From Pseudomonadota bacterium (GTDB lineage Bacteria; Desulfobacterota; Binatia; Binatales; Binataceae): a stretch of DNA of 64,000 nucleotides. The notes beneath the pieces are model-generated. The model did no database searches and was not told the origin of the DNA. It saw only the letters and a list, made by a program, of their open reading frames with translations. Shown one piece after another: positions 52,456-61,100 of the stretch (its first letter is position 1; each line of letters opens with the position of its first letter). The stretch is taken from the NCBI GenBank assembly GCA_021324855.1, contig JAJPIG010000022.1, positions 121,777 through 185,776 of the forward strand, in the 5' to 3' direction. A program made the position numbers and the translations under genes.

Positions 52456-53661
52456 TCAGCCGATGTCCATCGGAAGTTCGGCGAGGCCGCGCAGGAAGTA
52501 AGAGCCTTTGTATGCGAGCGGCGCGCCGGGCGCGGCGAGCCTGAGACGCGGAAAACGCTCGAGCGCGGCGCCGATCGCGATCGAGCCCTCAAGGCGCGCG
52601 AGCGATGCACCGATACAGAAATGGATCCCCGCGCCGAAGGCCAGATGCTCGTTTGGCGAGCGGCTGATATCGAAGCGATCGGGCTCGGGGAATTGCGCCG
52701 GATCGCGATTCGCTGCGGCCAGCACGACGAATGCCATGCTGCCCGCCGGCACCGCAACGCCCGCAACCTCGGCGGGCGCGTTGGTAAAGCGCACGGCGCA
52801 TTGCGCGGGCGCATCGTAACGCAGCATCTCCTCAATCGCCGATCCCATCAACTCGGGCCGCGCCCGCAGCCGCGCAAGTTGCTCCGGATGCTCCGCGAGC
52901 GCGCGCATCCCGTTGCCGATCAGATTGGTGGTGGTCTCGTTGCCCGCGAGCAACAGCACCACGATGAACGCCATCAGCTCGGCCTCGCTCAGCTTGTCGC
53001 CCGCATCGCGGGCCGCGATCAGGATGCTCACCAGGTCGTCGCCGGGATGTTTACGGCGACGTTCGACTTCGGCCTGAAAGTACTCGACGATCGCGCCGAG
53101 CGCGTCGCGCACCGCGGCCGGAAACGGCTCGGGCGGCAGCGTATTGTCGCCGTCAATCACGATATCGGACCAGGTCTTGAACTTCTCATAATCTTGGGGC
53201 GGCACGCCGAGCATCTCGGCGATCACCATCACGGGCAGCGGATTGGCGAGATCGGCCATCACCTCGAAGCGACCGCGCCGCCCGGCGTCATCGAGCAGGC
53301 GGCCGGCGATCGCGCGGATGCGCGGCTCGAGATCGCGGATTCGTCGGGCGGTGAACGCAGGCGCCACCAGGCGGCGCAGCCGCGAATGCACGGGCGGATC
53401 GGAGAACAACACGGTCGGAGTATCGCCGAATACGTCGCGGCGTCGCTGGAAAAGCGGCGTGCGCGGCTGAACACTGGAGAACTGTTGATGGTCGCGAAGG
53501 ACGGCGGTCACGTCGGCATAACGCGCGACCAGCACCATAGGCATCAGGCCGTCGATCATGCGCGGCGGTCCGGTGAGCAGCGCGCGATAGTGCGGATAGG
53601 GGTTGGCGCGGAACGATTCGTCCCAGGGGTTGAAGTAGACTTCATTCGTCCCCTCGCCCAT
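52456..53661 (-). CDS. Cytochrome P450
   Basis: A 401-residue bacterial P450. The I-helix oxygen-binding block is VLLLAGNETTTNLIGNGMRAL, the ExxR pair follows in EEMLRYDAP, and the heme loop is LAFGAGIHFCIGASLARLEG with the thiolate cysteine. It would hydroxylate an unknown hydrophobic substrate with electrons from an unlinked ferredoxin. It lies 26 bp after an enoyl-CoA hydratase and 15 bp before an MFS transporter. Confidence 0.93.
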   Translation of the reverse strand: MGEGTNEVYFNPWDESFRANPYPHYRALLTGPPRMIDGLMPMVLVARYADVTAVLRDHQQFSSVQPRTPLFQRRRDVFGDTPTVLFSDPPVHSRLRRLVAPAFTARRIRDLEPRIRAIAGRLLDDAGRRGRFEVMADLANPLPVMVIAEMLGVPPQDYEKFKTWSDIVIDGDNTLPPEPFPAAVRDALGAIVEYFQAEVERRRKHPGDDLVSILIAARDAGDKLSEAELMAFIVVLLLAGNETTTNLIGNGMRALAEHPEQLARLRARPELMGSAIEEMLRYDAPAQCAVRFTNAPAEVAGVAVPAGSMAFVVLAAANRDPAQFPEPDRFDISRSPNEHLAFGAGIHFCIGASLARLEGSIAIGAALERFPRLRLAAPGAPLAYKGSYFLRGLAELPMDIG

Positions 53662-53687
53662 CGGGGAACTCCGCGCCTTGCCGCGCT

Positions 53688-54488
53688 TCAGCGGCCGGCG
53701 AACCTGGGCGGCCGGCGTTCGAGAAAGGCGCGCACGCCTTCCTGGTAATCCTCGCTTTCGTAGCAGCGCGTGATCATGTCGAGAACCGTCTGAAGATCGC
53801 GTTCGGCGGGATCGCGCAATGCCTCGCGGAGCGTAACCTTGGCCGCGGCCAGCGTGAGCGGCGCGTTATCGGCCATCTTGAGCGCATAGTCGCGGACGAA
53901 TTTTTCGAGCTCCTCGGGCTCCAGCAGCTTGTTGATGAGTCCCATGTGCAGAGCCTCTTCGGCATCGAAGAGCCGCGCGGAAAACAGGATGTCGCGCGTG
54001 TTGGCAGGACCGACCACCTGGCTGAGCGCCATCACGCCGTCGATCGGATAGGCGAGCCCAAGGCGTCCCGCTGGCACGCCGAAGCGCGTCCCCCTGGCGG
54101 CAAAGCGGATGTCGCAGGCGAGAGCCACCTGGACGCCGCCGCCGATGCAGAGCCCGGAGATCATCGCGAGCACGGGCTTGCGGCAATTCGTGAGCGTCGC
54201 GAGCGAATGATCAACCTGCGCGCGATAGGCCCCGGCCTGCTTCGCATCGGCGCGCTGGCTCGGGAACTCCGAGATGTCCGCGCCGGAGATAAAGGCCTTG
54301 GGCGTCGAACCGCGCAGGATGACGACGCGCACGCGATCGTCGGCATCGAGCTCGGCGATTCCGGCGCCGATCCTACGCCAGGTGTCGAGATTGAGAGCAT
54401 TGCGGACCTGAGGTCGGTTGAAGGTCAGCCATCCGAGAGGAGGCTCGGCCTCAACAAGGAGTGGTAAATTCGCTGCCTGATCGCTCAC
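53688..54488 (-). CDS. Enoyl-CoA hydratase/isomerase family protein
   Basis: A 266-residue crotonase-fold protein: GWLTFNRPQVRNALNLDTWRRIGAGIAELDADDRVRVVILRGSTPKAFISGADISEF, then VLAMISGLCIGGGVQVALACDIRFAARGTRFGVPAGRLGLAYPIDGVMAL. The oxyanion GADISEF and GGGVQVALACD blocks are clear. The usual hydratase glutamate region is not certain, so other crotonase chemistry is possible. It starts at a GTG and heads the P450-MFS-DUF192 run. Confidence 0.88.
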   Translation of the reverse strand: MSDQAANLPLLVEAEPPLGWLTFNRPQVRNALNLDTWRRIGAGIAELDADDRVRVVILRGSTPKAFISGADISEFPSQRADAKQAGAYRAQVDHSLATLTNCRKPVLAMISGLCIGGGVQVALACDIRFAARGTRFGVPAGRLGLAYPIDGVMALSQVVGPANTRDILFSARLFDAEEALHMGLINKLLEPEELEKFVRDYALKMADNAPLTLAAAKVTLREALRDPAERDLQTVLDMITRCYESEDYQEGVRAFLERRPPRFAGR

Positions 54489-54624
54489 GGGTTAACCTTT
54501 CGCTTTTTTTTCGCCACGCATAAGCACCATGGAAACCTTCTGGGAGTATCCAGCATATTTGCCGACCCAGCGTAATAGCCAGCATCGACAGCGCGATGAT
54601 CCGGGTTGCGGAGAATCGCGCGGC

Positions 54625-55683
54625 TCAATGATAGGTGCGCTGCGGATCGACAATCATCGCGGGATCAACGAGACGCCCGCGATCGACGACGACTTCGCCA
54701 TCGAGCTCGATGGTGCAATCGCACATCGGCATATCGATATGGCCGCGCGTCTTGCGCTTCGGACTCGGCCCGGTCGAGAAGAGGAAGCTGCCGGGGAAGC
54801 TGCGCATCGAGGCCTGGAGGTTCTCCATGCTGTTTTCGTAGCGCACGATGTCATCCCAGCGCGCCTTCGGATTGAGGCCCCACCCGAGGTGTGAGATGGC
54901 GTAAGGGTCGAGGTCCTCTTCCGACTTGCGGCAACTCTCGAGCCAGTACTGGAAGATTTTGGCGTCGGCGCCGCCCGAGATGCGGCGGACGTAACCCTCG
55001 CTCACCTCGAGATCGATCGTGCTCTGGACCATCCGCGCGTAGGGCAGAATCCACGCATCGCCGGGCTTTACGACGACGCGGCCGTTGGCAGAGCCATCGA
55101 CCGGAAACATTGCGACCATCCCCTGTCCCCATTGATCCATTTGACGCGGTTCATCGACGGCGCCGTAGTGCACGACGATGCCCGCATCGACGTCGCGCGT
55201 CCAGGAGAAATCAGTGCCGGCCTCGCTGGTCACGCGGACTCTTTGCGTGCGCGCGAGGCGATCGCGCGCGGCGAGTACCGCTCGCTTCAGTTCGGGAGTG
55301 CTCTGCAGGCGCGCGAGCATGTCGGCGGTGTCGAGCAGGTTGAGAATCCGTCCGCCCGCCTCCCGCACCGATTCCTCCCATCCGGAGAAGAAGCCGGCGA
55401 AAAAGGTGATCACGAGATCGACGTGCTTGAATGCTTCGATCAGGGCGCGCGCGTTGAGCGGATTGGAGCCCATGTACTCTTCATTGGGACCTTCGCCGAC
55501 GCGGATTTCGAAGGCGGGATTTCCGATCTCGGCGGCGGCCGCGATTCCGGCTGCAACGATCCCGCGATCGGAGTTCTGATCGGTAAGGAAAGCGATCGTC
55601 TCGCCGGGCTTCACCGCGCAGAGTTCATACTGCCTGCGGAAGATCGCCGTCAGCCGCTCCGGATTCACCATATTTTTGAACAT
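54625..55683 (-). CDS. NicX-like (M29-fold) 2,5-dihydroxypyridine dioxygenase family protein
   Basis: A 352-residue protein similar in pattern to NicX and M29 aminopeptidases: GETIAFLTDQNSDRGIVAAGIAAAAEIG, TRTVRVTSEAGTDFSW-type core, SHLGWGLNPKARW and HIDMPMCDCTIEL at the end. The two His and the Asp in SHLGW and HIDMP fit the iron site of NicX, which cleaves dihydroxypyridine. ATG 55683 is chosen for its GAAGGAG site. No other nicotinate genes are near, so the substrate is not assigned. Confidence 0.72.
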   Translation of the reverse strand: MFKNMVNPERLTAIFRRQYELCAVKPGETIAFLTDQNSDRGIVAAGIAAAAEIGNPAFEIRVGEGPNEEYMGSNPLNARALIEAFKHVDLVITFFAGFFSGWEESVREAGGRILNLLDTADMLARLQSTPELKRAVLAARDRLARTQRVRVTSEAGTDFSWTRDVDAGIVVHYGAVDEPRQMDQWGQGMVAMFPVDGSANGRVVVKPGDAWILPYARMVQSTIDLEVSEGYVRRISGGADAKIFQYWLESCRKSEEDLDPYAISHLGWGLNPKARWDDIVRYENSMENLQASMRSFPGSFLFSTGPSPKRKTRGHIDMPMCDCTIELDGEVVVDRGRLVDPAMIVDPQRTYH

Positions 55684-55827
55684 GATGATGCGCTCCTTCT
55701 CGCCGCATGCTCGCACCAACGCCCGTACGAATGCAAAGTGCGAGGGCCCGGCGCAACTTGCCCGGCGCGCATGGCGGTACTAACGTGCACAGCAGATTCT
55801 TCGCGCAAGCGCAAAGGAGCCATCGCG

Positions 55828-56208
55828 ATGCCGATCGTGAACAACAGCGCACAGCCGATGTACGACCTCCCCGGCCTCAAGCATCAGACCTTCGCCGGCC
55901 CCCAGCATGGGATGAAGACCCTCGAGGTCTGGGGCCAGACCATCACGCCCGGCAGCGCGACGCCGGTCCACCGGCACAAGTGCGAAGAGGCGATCGTGGT
56001 GCTTGAGGGATCGGGCACCTGCATCATTGAAGGCGAGGAGATGCGCTTCGGGCCGAACTCGACGCTGGTGATTCCGTCCGATGCGGTCCATCAGATCATC
56101 AACAGCGGCGACACCAACCTGGTGATCATCGCGGCACTCGGGATGGCGCCCGTGCAAGTGCGACACGGCGGCGGCGAGGCGATGGACCTGCCGTGGCAGC
56201 AGGCCTGA
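55828..56208 (+). CDS. Cupin-domain protein
   Basis: A 126-residue single-cupin protein inside a longer track ORF. ATG 55828 has AAAGGAG before it. The first cupin motif is TPVHRHKCEEAIVVLEGSGTCIIEGEE and the second is TLVIPSDAVHQIINSGDTNLVII. The two His and Glu of motif 1 and the His of motif 2 give a metal site. It could be an isomerase, dioxygenase or regulatory sugar-binding protein. It is divergent from the NicX-like gene. Confidence 0.85.
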   Translation: MPIVNNSAQPMYDLPGLKHQTFAGPQHGMKTLEVWGQTITPGSATPVHRHKCEEAIVVLEGSGTCIIEGEEMRFGPNSTLVIPSDAVHQIINSGDTNLVIIAALGMAPVQVRHGGGEAMDLPWQQA

Positions 56209-56221
56209 TCGCCCGCGGCGC

Positions 56222-57082
56222 TTACTGTTTGACGATGTAGTCATTCGCGATCTGCTCGCATCCGCGCCTGAACGACTCCGCGTCGAGCCCCGGCGGCGTC
56301 ACGATCAGGCGCGCGATGCCGAGTTCCTCGCATAGGCGGATCGATTCGGGTTTGGCGCGGCCGAGGCATGACCGTTCGATCTCATCGATCTTCCGCCCGC
56401 GTTTTTCGCACTCGACCTTGAGCATTCCCATCAACTCGCGCAGCTTCGCCGCATCCCCGATCGCCGGGAAGAAACCGTCACCGCTGGCGGCCGCCCGGCG
56501 CACCGCCGGCGCCGAATGACCGCCGATATGAATCGGCACGCCGCCCTTCTGCACCGGCTTCGGAAACGATGCGACCGGTCCAAAGTTGAAAATCCTGCCG
56601 TGAAAGTTCGATGGATGCTCGCGCCACAGCACGCGCATCGCCTGGATCGCTTCATCGGTGCGCCGGCCGCGCGTCGCGAAATCAATCCCCAGCGCGTCGA
56701 ACTCCTCCTTGAGCCAGCCGCTGCCGACGCCCAGCATCATGCGGCCGTTCGACAGCACGTCGATCGTGGCCGCCTGCTTGGCGATGTAAAGCGGGTGATG
56801 CTGCGGCAGGATCACGATTCCGGTCGCCAGCCGGATTTTTTTCGTGATCGCGGCGGCGTAGGCGAGCGGCAGCAGCGGATCATTGATCGGCACCTCGTCG
56901 GGTCCGGGAATCTTGCCGCTCGGCGAATACGGATAGGGCGACTTGTAGTCCTTCGGGATGACCACGTGCTCCACGGTCCAAATCGATTCGAAGCCGCACT
57001 CGTCGGCGGTGCGCGCCATATTGGCGAACAGCTCGGGCTGGCTGAACGGTCCCGAGTTGATGAACATCAATCCGAATTTCAT
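56222..57082 (-). CDS. LLM-class F420-dependent oxidoreductase
   Basis: A 286-residue luciferase-like protein: MKFGLMFINSGPFSQPELFANMARTADECGFESIWTVEHVVIPKDY, IRLATGIVILPQHHPLYIAKQAATIDVLSNGRMMLGVGSGWLKEEFDALG, and FDALGIDFATRGRRTDEAIQAMRVLW. This is the style of the TIGR03619-type F420 family. It is divergent from another LLM gene, with about 137 bp between. Confidence 0.87.
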   Translation of the reverse strand: MKFGLMFINSGPFSQPELFANMARTADECGFESIWTVEHVVIPKDYKSPYPYSPSGKIPGPDEVPINDPLLPLAYAAAITKKIRLATGIVILPQHHPLYIAKQAATIDVLSNGRMMLGVGSGWLKEEFDALGIDFATRGRRTDEAIQAMRVLWREHPSNFHGRIFNFGPVASFPKPVQKGGVPIHIGGHSAPAVRRAAASGDGFFPAIGDAAKLRELMGMLKVECEKRGRKIDEIERSCLGRAKPESIRLCEELGIARLIVTPPGLDAESFRRGCEQIANDYIVKQ

Positions 57083-57219
57083 TTGAGGCTCCTGGATGGA
57101 TTGGGCTTGCGTTTCGCAATGTAGCGTCTAATCGCGCGCGATGTAAAAGGGGAGCTTGCGGCGACGGTCAGGCAGTGGTCGCCTTGTGCCACTGCATCAG
57201 GTGGATTAATTAGGAAGCC
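57083..57219 (+). promoter_or_regulatory. Divergent promoter region with an inverted repeat between two LLM genes
   Basis: The gap holds the inverted repeat GCAGTGG-(10 nt)-CCACTGC (57172-57195), about 25 bp upstream of the forward LLM start. A shared operator for both divergent LLM genes is possible but unproven. No regulator gene is adjacent. Confidence 0.35.
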
Positions 57220-58092
57220 ATGGAACTCGGGAAGCTTGGATTATGGTTTTTCCTCGACGCAATGCCCGCGGAAGAGACGCTCAAGTTCGCCCGGATGGGC
57301 GAGAAGCTCGGCTATTCCGCGCTCTGGATTCCGGAAGCGGTCGGACGGCATCCGTTCGCGCACGCCGGTTATCTGCTCGCACAAACCGAGCGGCTGATCC
57401 TCGCGACCGGCATCGCGAACATCTATGCGCGCGATCCGATCACGATGGCGGCCGGGGCACGTTCGCTCGCCGAGCAATCCGACGGTCGTTTCATCCTCGG
57501 CATCGGCGTAAGCCACAAGCATCTCGTCGCCGGTCTGCGCGGCCATGATTACAGCAAGCCATACAGCTACATGGCCGAGTACCTGGGTAAAATGAAGACC
57601 TCGATTTACAAGGCGACGCCGCCGAAGGAAGAGCCACCGATCCTGCTCGCCGCGCTGCATCCGAAGATGCTCGCGCTCGCGGCCAGCGAGGCCAACGGCA
57701 CGCACACTTACTTCACGACGCCCGAGCATACCGCGAAGTTCCGCGCCGCGATCGGCGCGAAGCCGTGGATCTGCGCGGCGCAAGCCGTGATTCTCGAGAC
57801 CGACGCTGCGCGCGCCCGCGCCGCCGCGCGCAATTACATGCAGATTTACCTGCGCGCGCCGAATTACATCCGCAGCGTCAAGAACGTCGGCTTCACCGAT
57901 GCCGATGTCGCAGAGAACGGCAGCGATCGGCTGGTCGATGCGATCGTCGCATGGGGCTCCGCCGACAGGATTCGCGAGCGCATTGACGCGCACCTCAAAG
58001 CCGGCGCAAACCACGTATGCATCCTGCCGGTGCGCGCTGACAATCAGCCGCTGCCCGATCTCAAGGCGGTCGAGGCGCTCGCGCCCCGCTAA
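57220..58092 (+). CDS. LLM-class F420-dependent oxidoreductase (TIGR03620-like)
   Basis: A 290-residue luciferase-like protein: MELGKLGLWFFLDAMPAEETLKFARMGEKLGYSALWIPEAVGRHPFAHAGYLLAQTERLILATGIANIYARDPITMAAGARSLAEQSDGRFILGIGVSHKHLV. The last part resembles F420 enzymes of the TIGR03620 type. The alanine-rich lipoprotein follows closely. Confidence 0.87.
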   Translation: MELGKLGLWFFLDAMPAEETLKFARMGEKLGYSALWIPEAVGRHPFAHAGYLLAQTERLILATGIANIYARDPITMAAGARSLAEQSDGRFILGIGVSHKHLVAGLRGHDYSKPYSYMAEYLGKMKTSIYKATPPKEEPPILLAALHPKMLALAASEANGTHTYFTTPEHTAKFRAAIGAKPWICAAQAVILETDAARARAAARNYMQIYLRAPNYIRSVKNVGFTDADVAENGSDRLVDAIVAWGSADRIRERIDAHLKAGANHVCILPVRADNQPLPDLKAVEALAPR

Positions 58093-58145
58093 GTAGCGCC
58101 ATCGACACGCCGGGCAAAGCTGTCTTCGCCGCCTGCGCCGCGACG

Positions 58146-58403
58146 GTGCTGGCGGCAGCCATCGCCGGATGCGGACCATCGCAGGAGCAGCAGGCCGCGA
58201 TGGCGCAGCAGTCCGCGGAGCGCGCCCAGGAATCGGCGGCGCGCGCCGAGGCGGCGGCAAACAAGGCGATGCTCGCTGCCCAGGCAGCCGCGCAAGCCGC
58301 CGATCGCGCGGCCAAGGCGGCGCGTGACGCGAGCGATGAGATCAACCGGGTCTCCAAACATCTCGAACAGATGCACCAGGAGAACTCCGGCGCCGAGCGC
58401 TGA
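58146..58403 (+). CDS. Small Ala-rich coiled-coil lipoprotein (start uncertain)
   Basis: An Lpp-like lipoprotein: the lipobox AAIAGC is followed by a long Ala/Gln/Glu heptad stretch (AAMAQQSAERAQESAARAEAAANKAMLAAQAAAQAADRAAKAA). The annotated GTG leaves only nine residues before the lipobox cysteine and no basic residue. In-frame sequence upstream from 58101 (ATC) would give DTPGKAVFAACAATVLAAAIAGC, a better lipoprotein signal, but has no usual start codon. So the start is unresolved. It likely anchors to the outer membrane or peptidoglycan. Confidence 0.6.
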   Translation: MLAAAIAGCGPSQEQQAAMAQQSAERAQESAARAEAAANKAMLAAQAAAQAADRAAKAARDASDEINRVSKHLEQMHQENSGAER

Positions 58404-58435
58404 CAGCGCCCGTCCGGCGCTGGCTTTTAGTCGCG

Positions 58436-59452
58436 ATGCGCGAGCTCAACGCCGGTGACAGGCTCGATCAGTACGAGCTCACGGAGCTCGTCGCGCGCAG
58501 TGGAATGGCCTCGATCTTCAAGGCCACGGACACGGTGAGCGGTCAAACCGTCGCCATCAAAATTCCCTACTTGCAGTTCGAAAGCGACATCGTTTTCTTC
58601 AGCCGTTTCCAGCGCGAGGAAGAGGTCGGTCGGCGTCTTGACCACCCGAACATCATCAAAGTGCTGACGCCACAGCGCAAAAGCCGGATGTACATCGCGA
58701 TGGAATTTGTCGACGGCCCTTCGCTGCGCGCAATCATGCGCGACAAGCGGCCGCTCCCGACCGAGCAGGCGCTCGACATCGGGCGCCAACTGGCAGCGGC
58801 GCTGGTCTATATGCATTCGCAGGGCGTGGTGCATCGCGACCTCAAACCCGAGAACATCCTGGTCACCCCAAACGGACAGATAAAAATCATGGACTTCGGC
58901 ATCGCGCTCGATGAGTCCGCGCGCCGCCTGACGTGGTCGGGGCTGTCATCGACGGTCGGCACGCCCGACTACATGGCGCCCGAACAGGTCGGCGGCAAAC
59001 GCGGTGATGCCCGCACGGACATCTACGCGCTCGGCACGATGCTCTACGAGATGCTGACGGCGAATCTGCCGTATTCGGCGGATACCGTGTACGCGCTGAT
59101 GCGCGCGAAAACCAGGCTCGATCCGCAGCCGCCGACGCGCTTCCGGCCCGACCTTGACCCGCATCTGGAGGAGATCATACTGCACGCGATCGAGCGCAAC
59201 CCGCGTGACCGCTACGCGAACGCAGGTGAGATGCTGGCCGACCTGCACAACCCGGCGCGCGTTCGCCTGACCGGCCGTGCGCATCGTCTGCGCCCCGCGA
59301 GCCTGACCGGACAACGGATCAGGATGGCGTTATGGACGGCGGCATTTTTCGTGTCGCTGGTTGGAATTTTTGCGCTGATCATCTGGCTTGCGAATCGTTT
59401 TCCGGCAGGCCCGGCGCCGGCGCATCGCTCATATCACGCGCCGGCCCGATGA
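58436..59452 (+). CDS. Membrane-anchored Ser/Thr protein kinase
   Basis: A 338-residue Hanks-type kinase. The ATP lysine is K42 in TVAIKIPY, with the HRDLKPENI catalytic loop, IMDFGIALD, and GTPDYMAPEQVGG following. The glycine loop (LVARSGMASIFKA) is degenerate, with only one Gly of the usual three. A single membrane helix lies near residues 293-317 (RMALWTAAFFVSLVGIFALIIWLANRF), leaving a short outer tail. It signals at the inner membrane; substrates unknown. Confidence 0.92.
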   Translation: MRELNAGDRLDQYELTELVARSGMASIFKATDTVSGQTVAIKIPYLQFESDIVFFSRFQREEEVGRRLDHPNIIKVLTPQRKSRMYIAMEFVDGPSLRAIMRDKRPLPTEQALDIGRQLAAALVYMHSQGVVHRDLKPENILVTPNGQIKIMDFGIALDESARRLTWSGLSSTVGTPDYMAPEQVGGKRGDARTDIYALGTMLYEMLTANLPYSADTVYALMRAKTRLDPQPPTRFRPDLDPHLEEIILHAIERNPRDRYANAGEMLADLHNPARVRLTGRAHRLRPASLTGQRIRMALWTAAFFVSLVGIFALIIWLANRFPAGPAPAHRSYHAPAR

Positions 59453-59480
59453 TGCGGGAGTGTCAGGGGACGCTTTCGAT

Positions 59481-60176
59481 CTAAACCTTAATCGATCGCC
59501 AGCGCCGGTAGACCTCGCCGCCCGCAGCGCAGAGCAGAATCGATGCGACCGCGAGCACAAACCGCAGCGACGCCGGATGCCACAAGGCGTCGCCTAGAAA
59601 CGCCCATACGATCGTCCCGGGAACCATGCCGATCATGCTGGCCCAGAAATAGTCGCGAAACGCGATCGGTGAAGCGCCGGCGAGCAGGTTGAGCGCGTTG
59701 TAGGGAATGATCGGCACCAAGCGCAAATAGAAGATGATCTGAAAGCCGTGGCGCGCTATCCCCTGCATCACGTGACTGAAACGGTGGCCCACCGTCCGCT
59801 CGACGAAACTGCGGCCCATGAAGCGCCCGGCGCCGAACGCGATCAGCGCGCCCAGGTCAGCGCCGATCAGTGAATAGATCGAACCCCACCAGATGCCGAA
59901 TGCCAGGCCGCCCGCGACCGTCATCATTGCGCCCGGAACCAGGAGCGACGGCCCGACCGCGTAGAGCATCATGAAGACGATTGGACCCCAGATTCCCCAC
60001 GCCAGAACTTCAGCCTTCACCAGCTTGGGATCTTCAAACCATTCCCTATGCGTGAGCATCAGGTAGGCGGTAGCTCCGACCAGCGCGAGCAGCAGCGTGA
60101 CACGAAGCATCCCGCTGGCCGTAAAATTCTGACCGTTTTGCTCCGGAGGATTGTGAAGGGGCGGGGCGGCAGCCAT
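59481..60176 (-). CDS. TVP38/TMEM64 (DedA-like, SNARE-associated) membrane protein
   Basis: A 231-residue integral membrane protein: GPSLLVPGAMMTVAGGLAFGIWWGSIYSLIGADLGALIAFGAGRFMGRSFVER, then FYLRLVPIIPYNALNLLAGASPIAFRDYFWASMIGMVPGTIVWAFLGDAL. These are the two conserved re-entrant regions of the family. The track ORF of 500 residues extends through the SDR gene on the other strand; ATG 60176 (MAAAPPLHNPP) is preferred. It may move lipids or act in membrane homeostasis. Confidence 0.85.
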   Translation of the reverse strand: MAAAPPLHNPPEQNGQNFTASGMLRVTLLLALVGATAYLMLTHREWFEDPKLVKAEVLAWGIWGPIVFMMLYAVGPSLLVPGAMMTVAGGLAFGIWWGSIYSLIGADLGALIAFGAGRFMGRSFVERTVGHRFSHVMQGIARHGFQIIFYLRLVPIIPYNALNLLAGASPIAFRDYFWASMIGMVPGTIVWAFLGDALWHPASLRFVLAVASILLCAAGGEVYRRWRSIKV

Positions 60177-60314
60177 CGGAAAATCAATGATATTTGGCAA
60201 GATAGAGACAGACAAGGAATTGCGGCAGGTCATTTTCCCACGGCTTGATTGTGCATTAGAGTTGCGCGCATCCGGTGCATGTTCGGGCCGCAACCAGAGG
60301 GAGGTCGATGAGCG

Positions 60315-61097
60315 ATGAACGAGCTGCGGGACAAGGTCGCGATTATCACGGGCGGTGGCCACGGGATCGGCAAGGCGATAGCGCATGCGTATGCCGGAGA
60401 GGGCGCGGCCATCGTCATCGCGGCGCGGAACGTCCCGGCGATGGAAGAAGCCTGCGCCGAACTCAAGCGACGCGGCGCGCGCGCGATCCACGTTCAAACC
60501 AACGTAGCGAATGAGTCCGATTGCGCCCGGATGGTCGAGCGTACGGTCGAGGAGTTCGGCCGCGTTGACATCCTCGTGAACAATGCGGGCGTAGCAGGCC
60601 CAACCGCGAAGCTGACCGAGATCTCGTTCGCGCAATGGCAGGAAGTGATCGACATCAACCTGACCGGTTGCTGGCTGGCGTCGCGCGCCGCGTTGCCGGT
60701 GATCGCACGCGGCGGTGGCGGTCATATCGTCAATGTTTCCTCGCTCGCCGGACGCGAGGCCTACCCGATGCGCTCGCCGTATGCGGCTTCGAAATGGGCG
60801 ATGATCGGGCTTACGCAGACGCTGGCCGCCGAATGGGGCCGCAGTGGCGTGCGCGTAAACGCGATCTCGCCCGGACCGGTCGCCGGCGCGCGCATCGAGG
60901 AGGTGATCAAGGCGCGAGCCCGCGCCATGGGCCTTGAGGAAGAACAGGTTCGGCGCTCGATTGTCGGGCGTAGCGCACTCCAACGGATGGTCACGGAAGA
61001 GGAATGCGCGCGCGTTGCGCTGTTCCTGGTCAGCGCCGATTCGGCGGCCGTGACCGGTCAGACCATCAACGTCGATGCGGGTATCGCGATGAGCTGA
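60315..61097 (+). CDS. Short-chain dehydrogenase/reductase
   Basis: A 260-residue classical SDR: VAIITGGGHGIGKAIAHAYAGEGAAIVIAARN for the cofactor fold, VDILVNNAGVAG, and the catalytic YxxxK in SPYAASKWAMIGL, preceded by the Ser in VNVSSLAG. The Arg after the first strand hints at NADP preference. It reduces or oxidises an alcohol/ketone of unknown identity. It ends 3 bp before the convergent rapZ stop. Confidence 0.9.
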   Translation: MNELRDKVAIITGGGHGIGKAIAHAYAGEGAAIVIAARNVPAMEEACAELKRRGARAIHVQTNVANESDCARMVERTVEEFGRVDILVNNAGVAGPTAKLTEISFAQWQEVIDINLTGCWLASRAALPVIARGGGGHIVNVSSLAGREAYPMRSPYAASKWAMIGLTQTLAAEWGRSGVRVNAISPGPVAGARIEEVIKARARAMGLEEEQVRRSIVGRSALQRMVTEEECARVALFLVSADSAAVTGQTINVDAGIAMS

Positions 61098-61100
61098 GGT

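Noticed and set aside
60177-60983. The long N-terminal extension of the TVP38-family ORF
   Set aside because: It overlaps the clear SDR gene on the other strand, and a family-like start lies at 60176.
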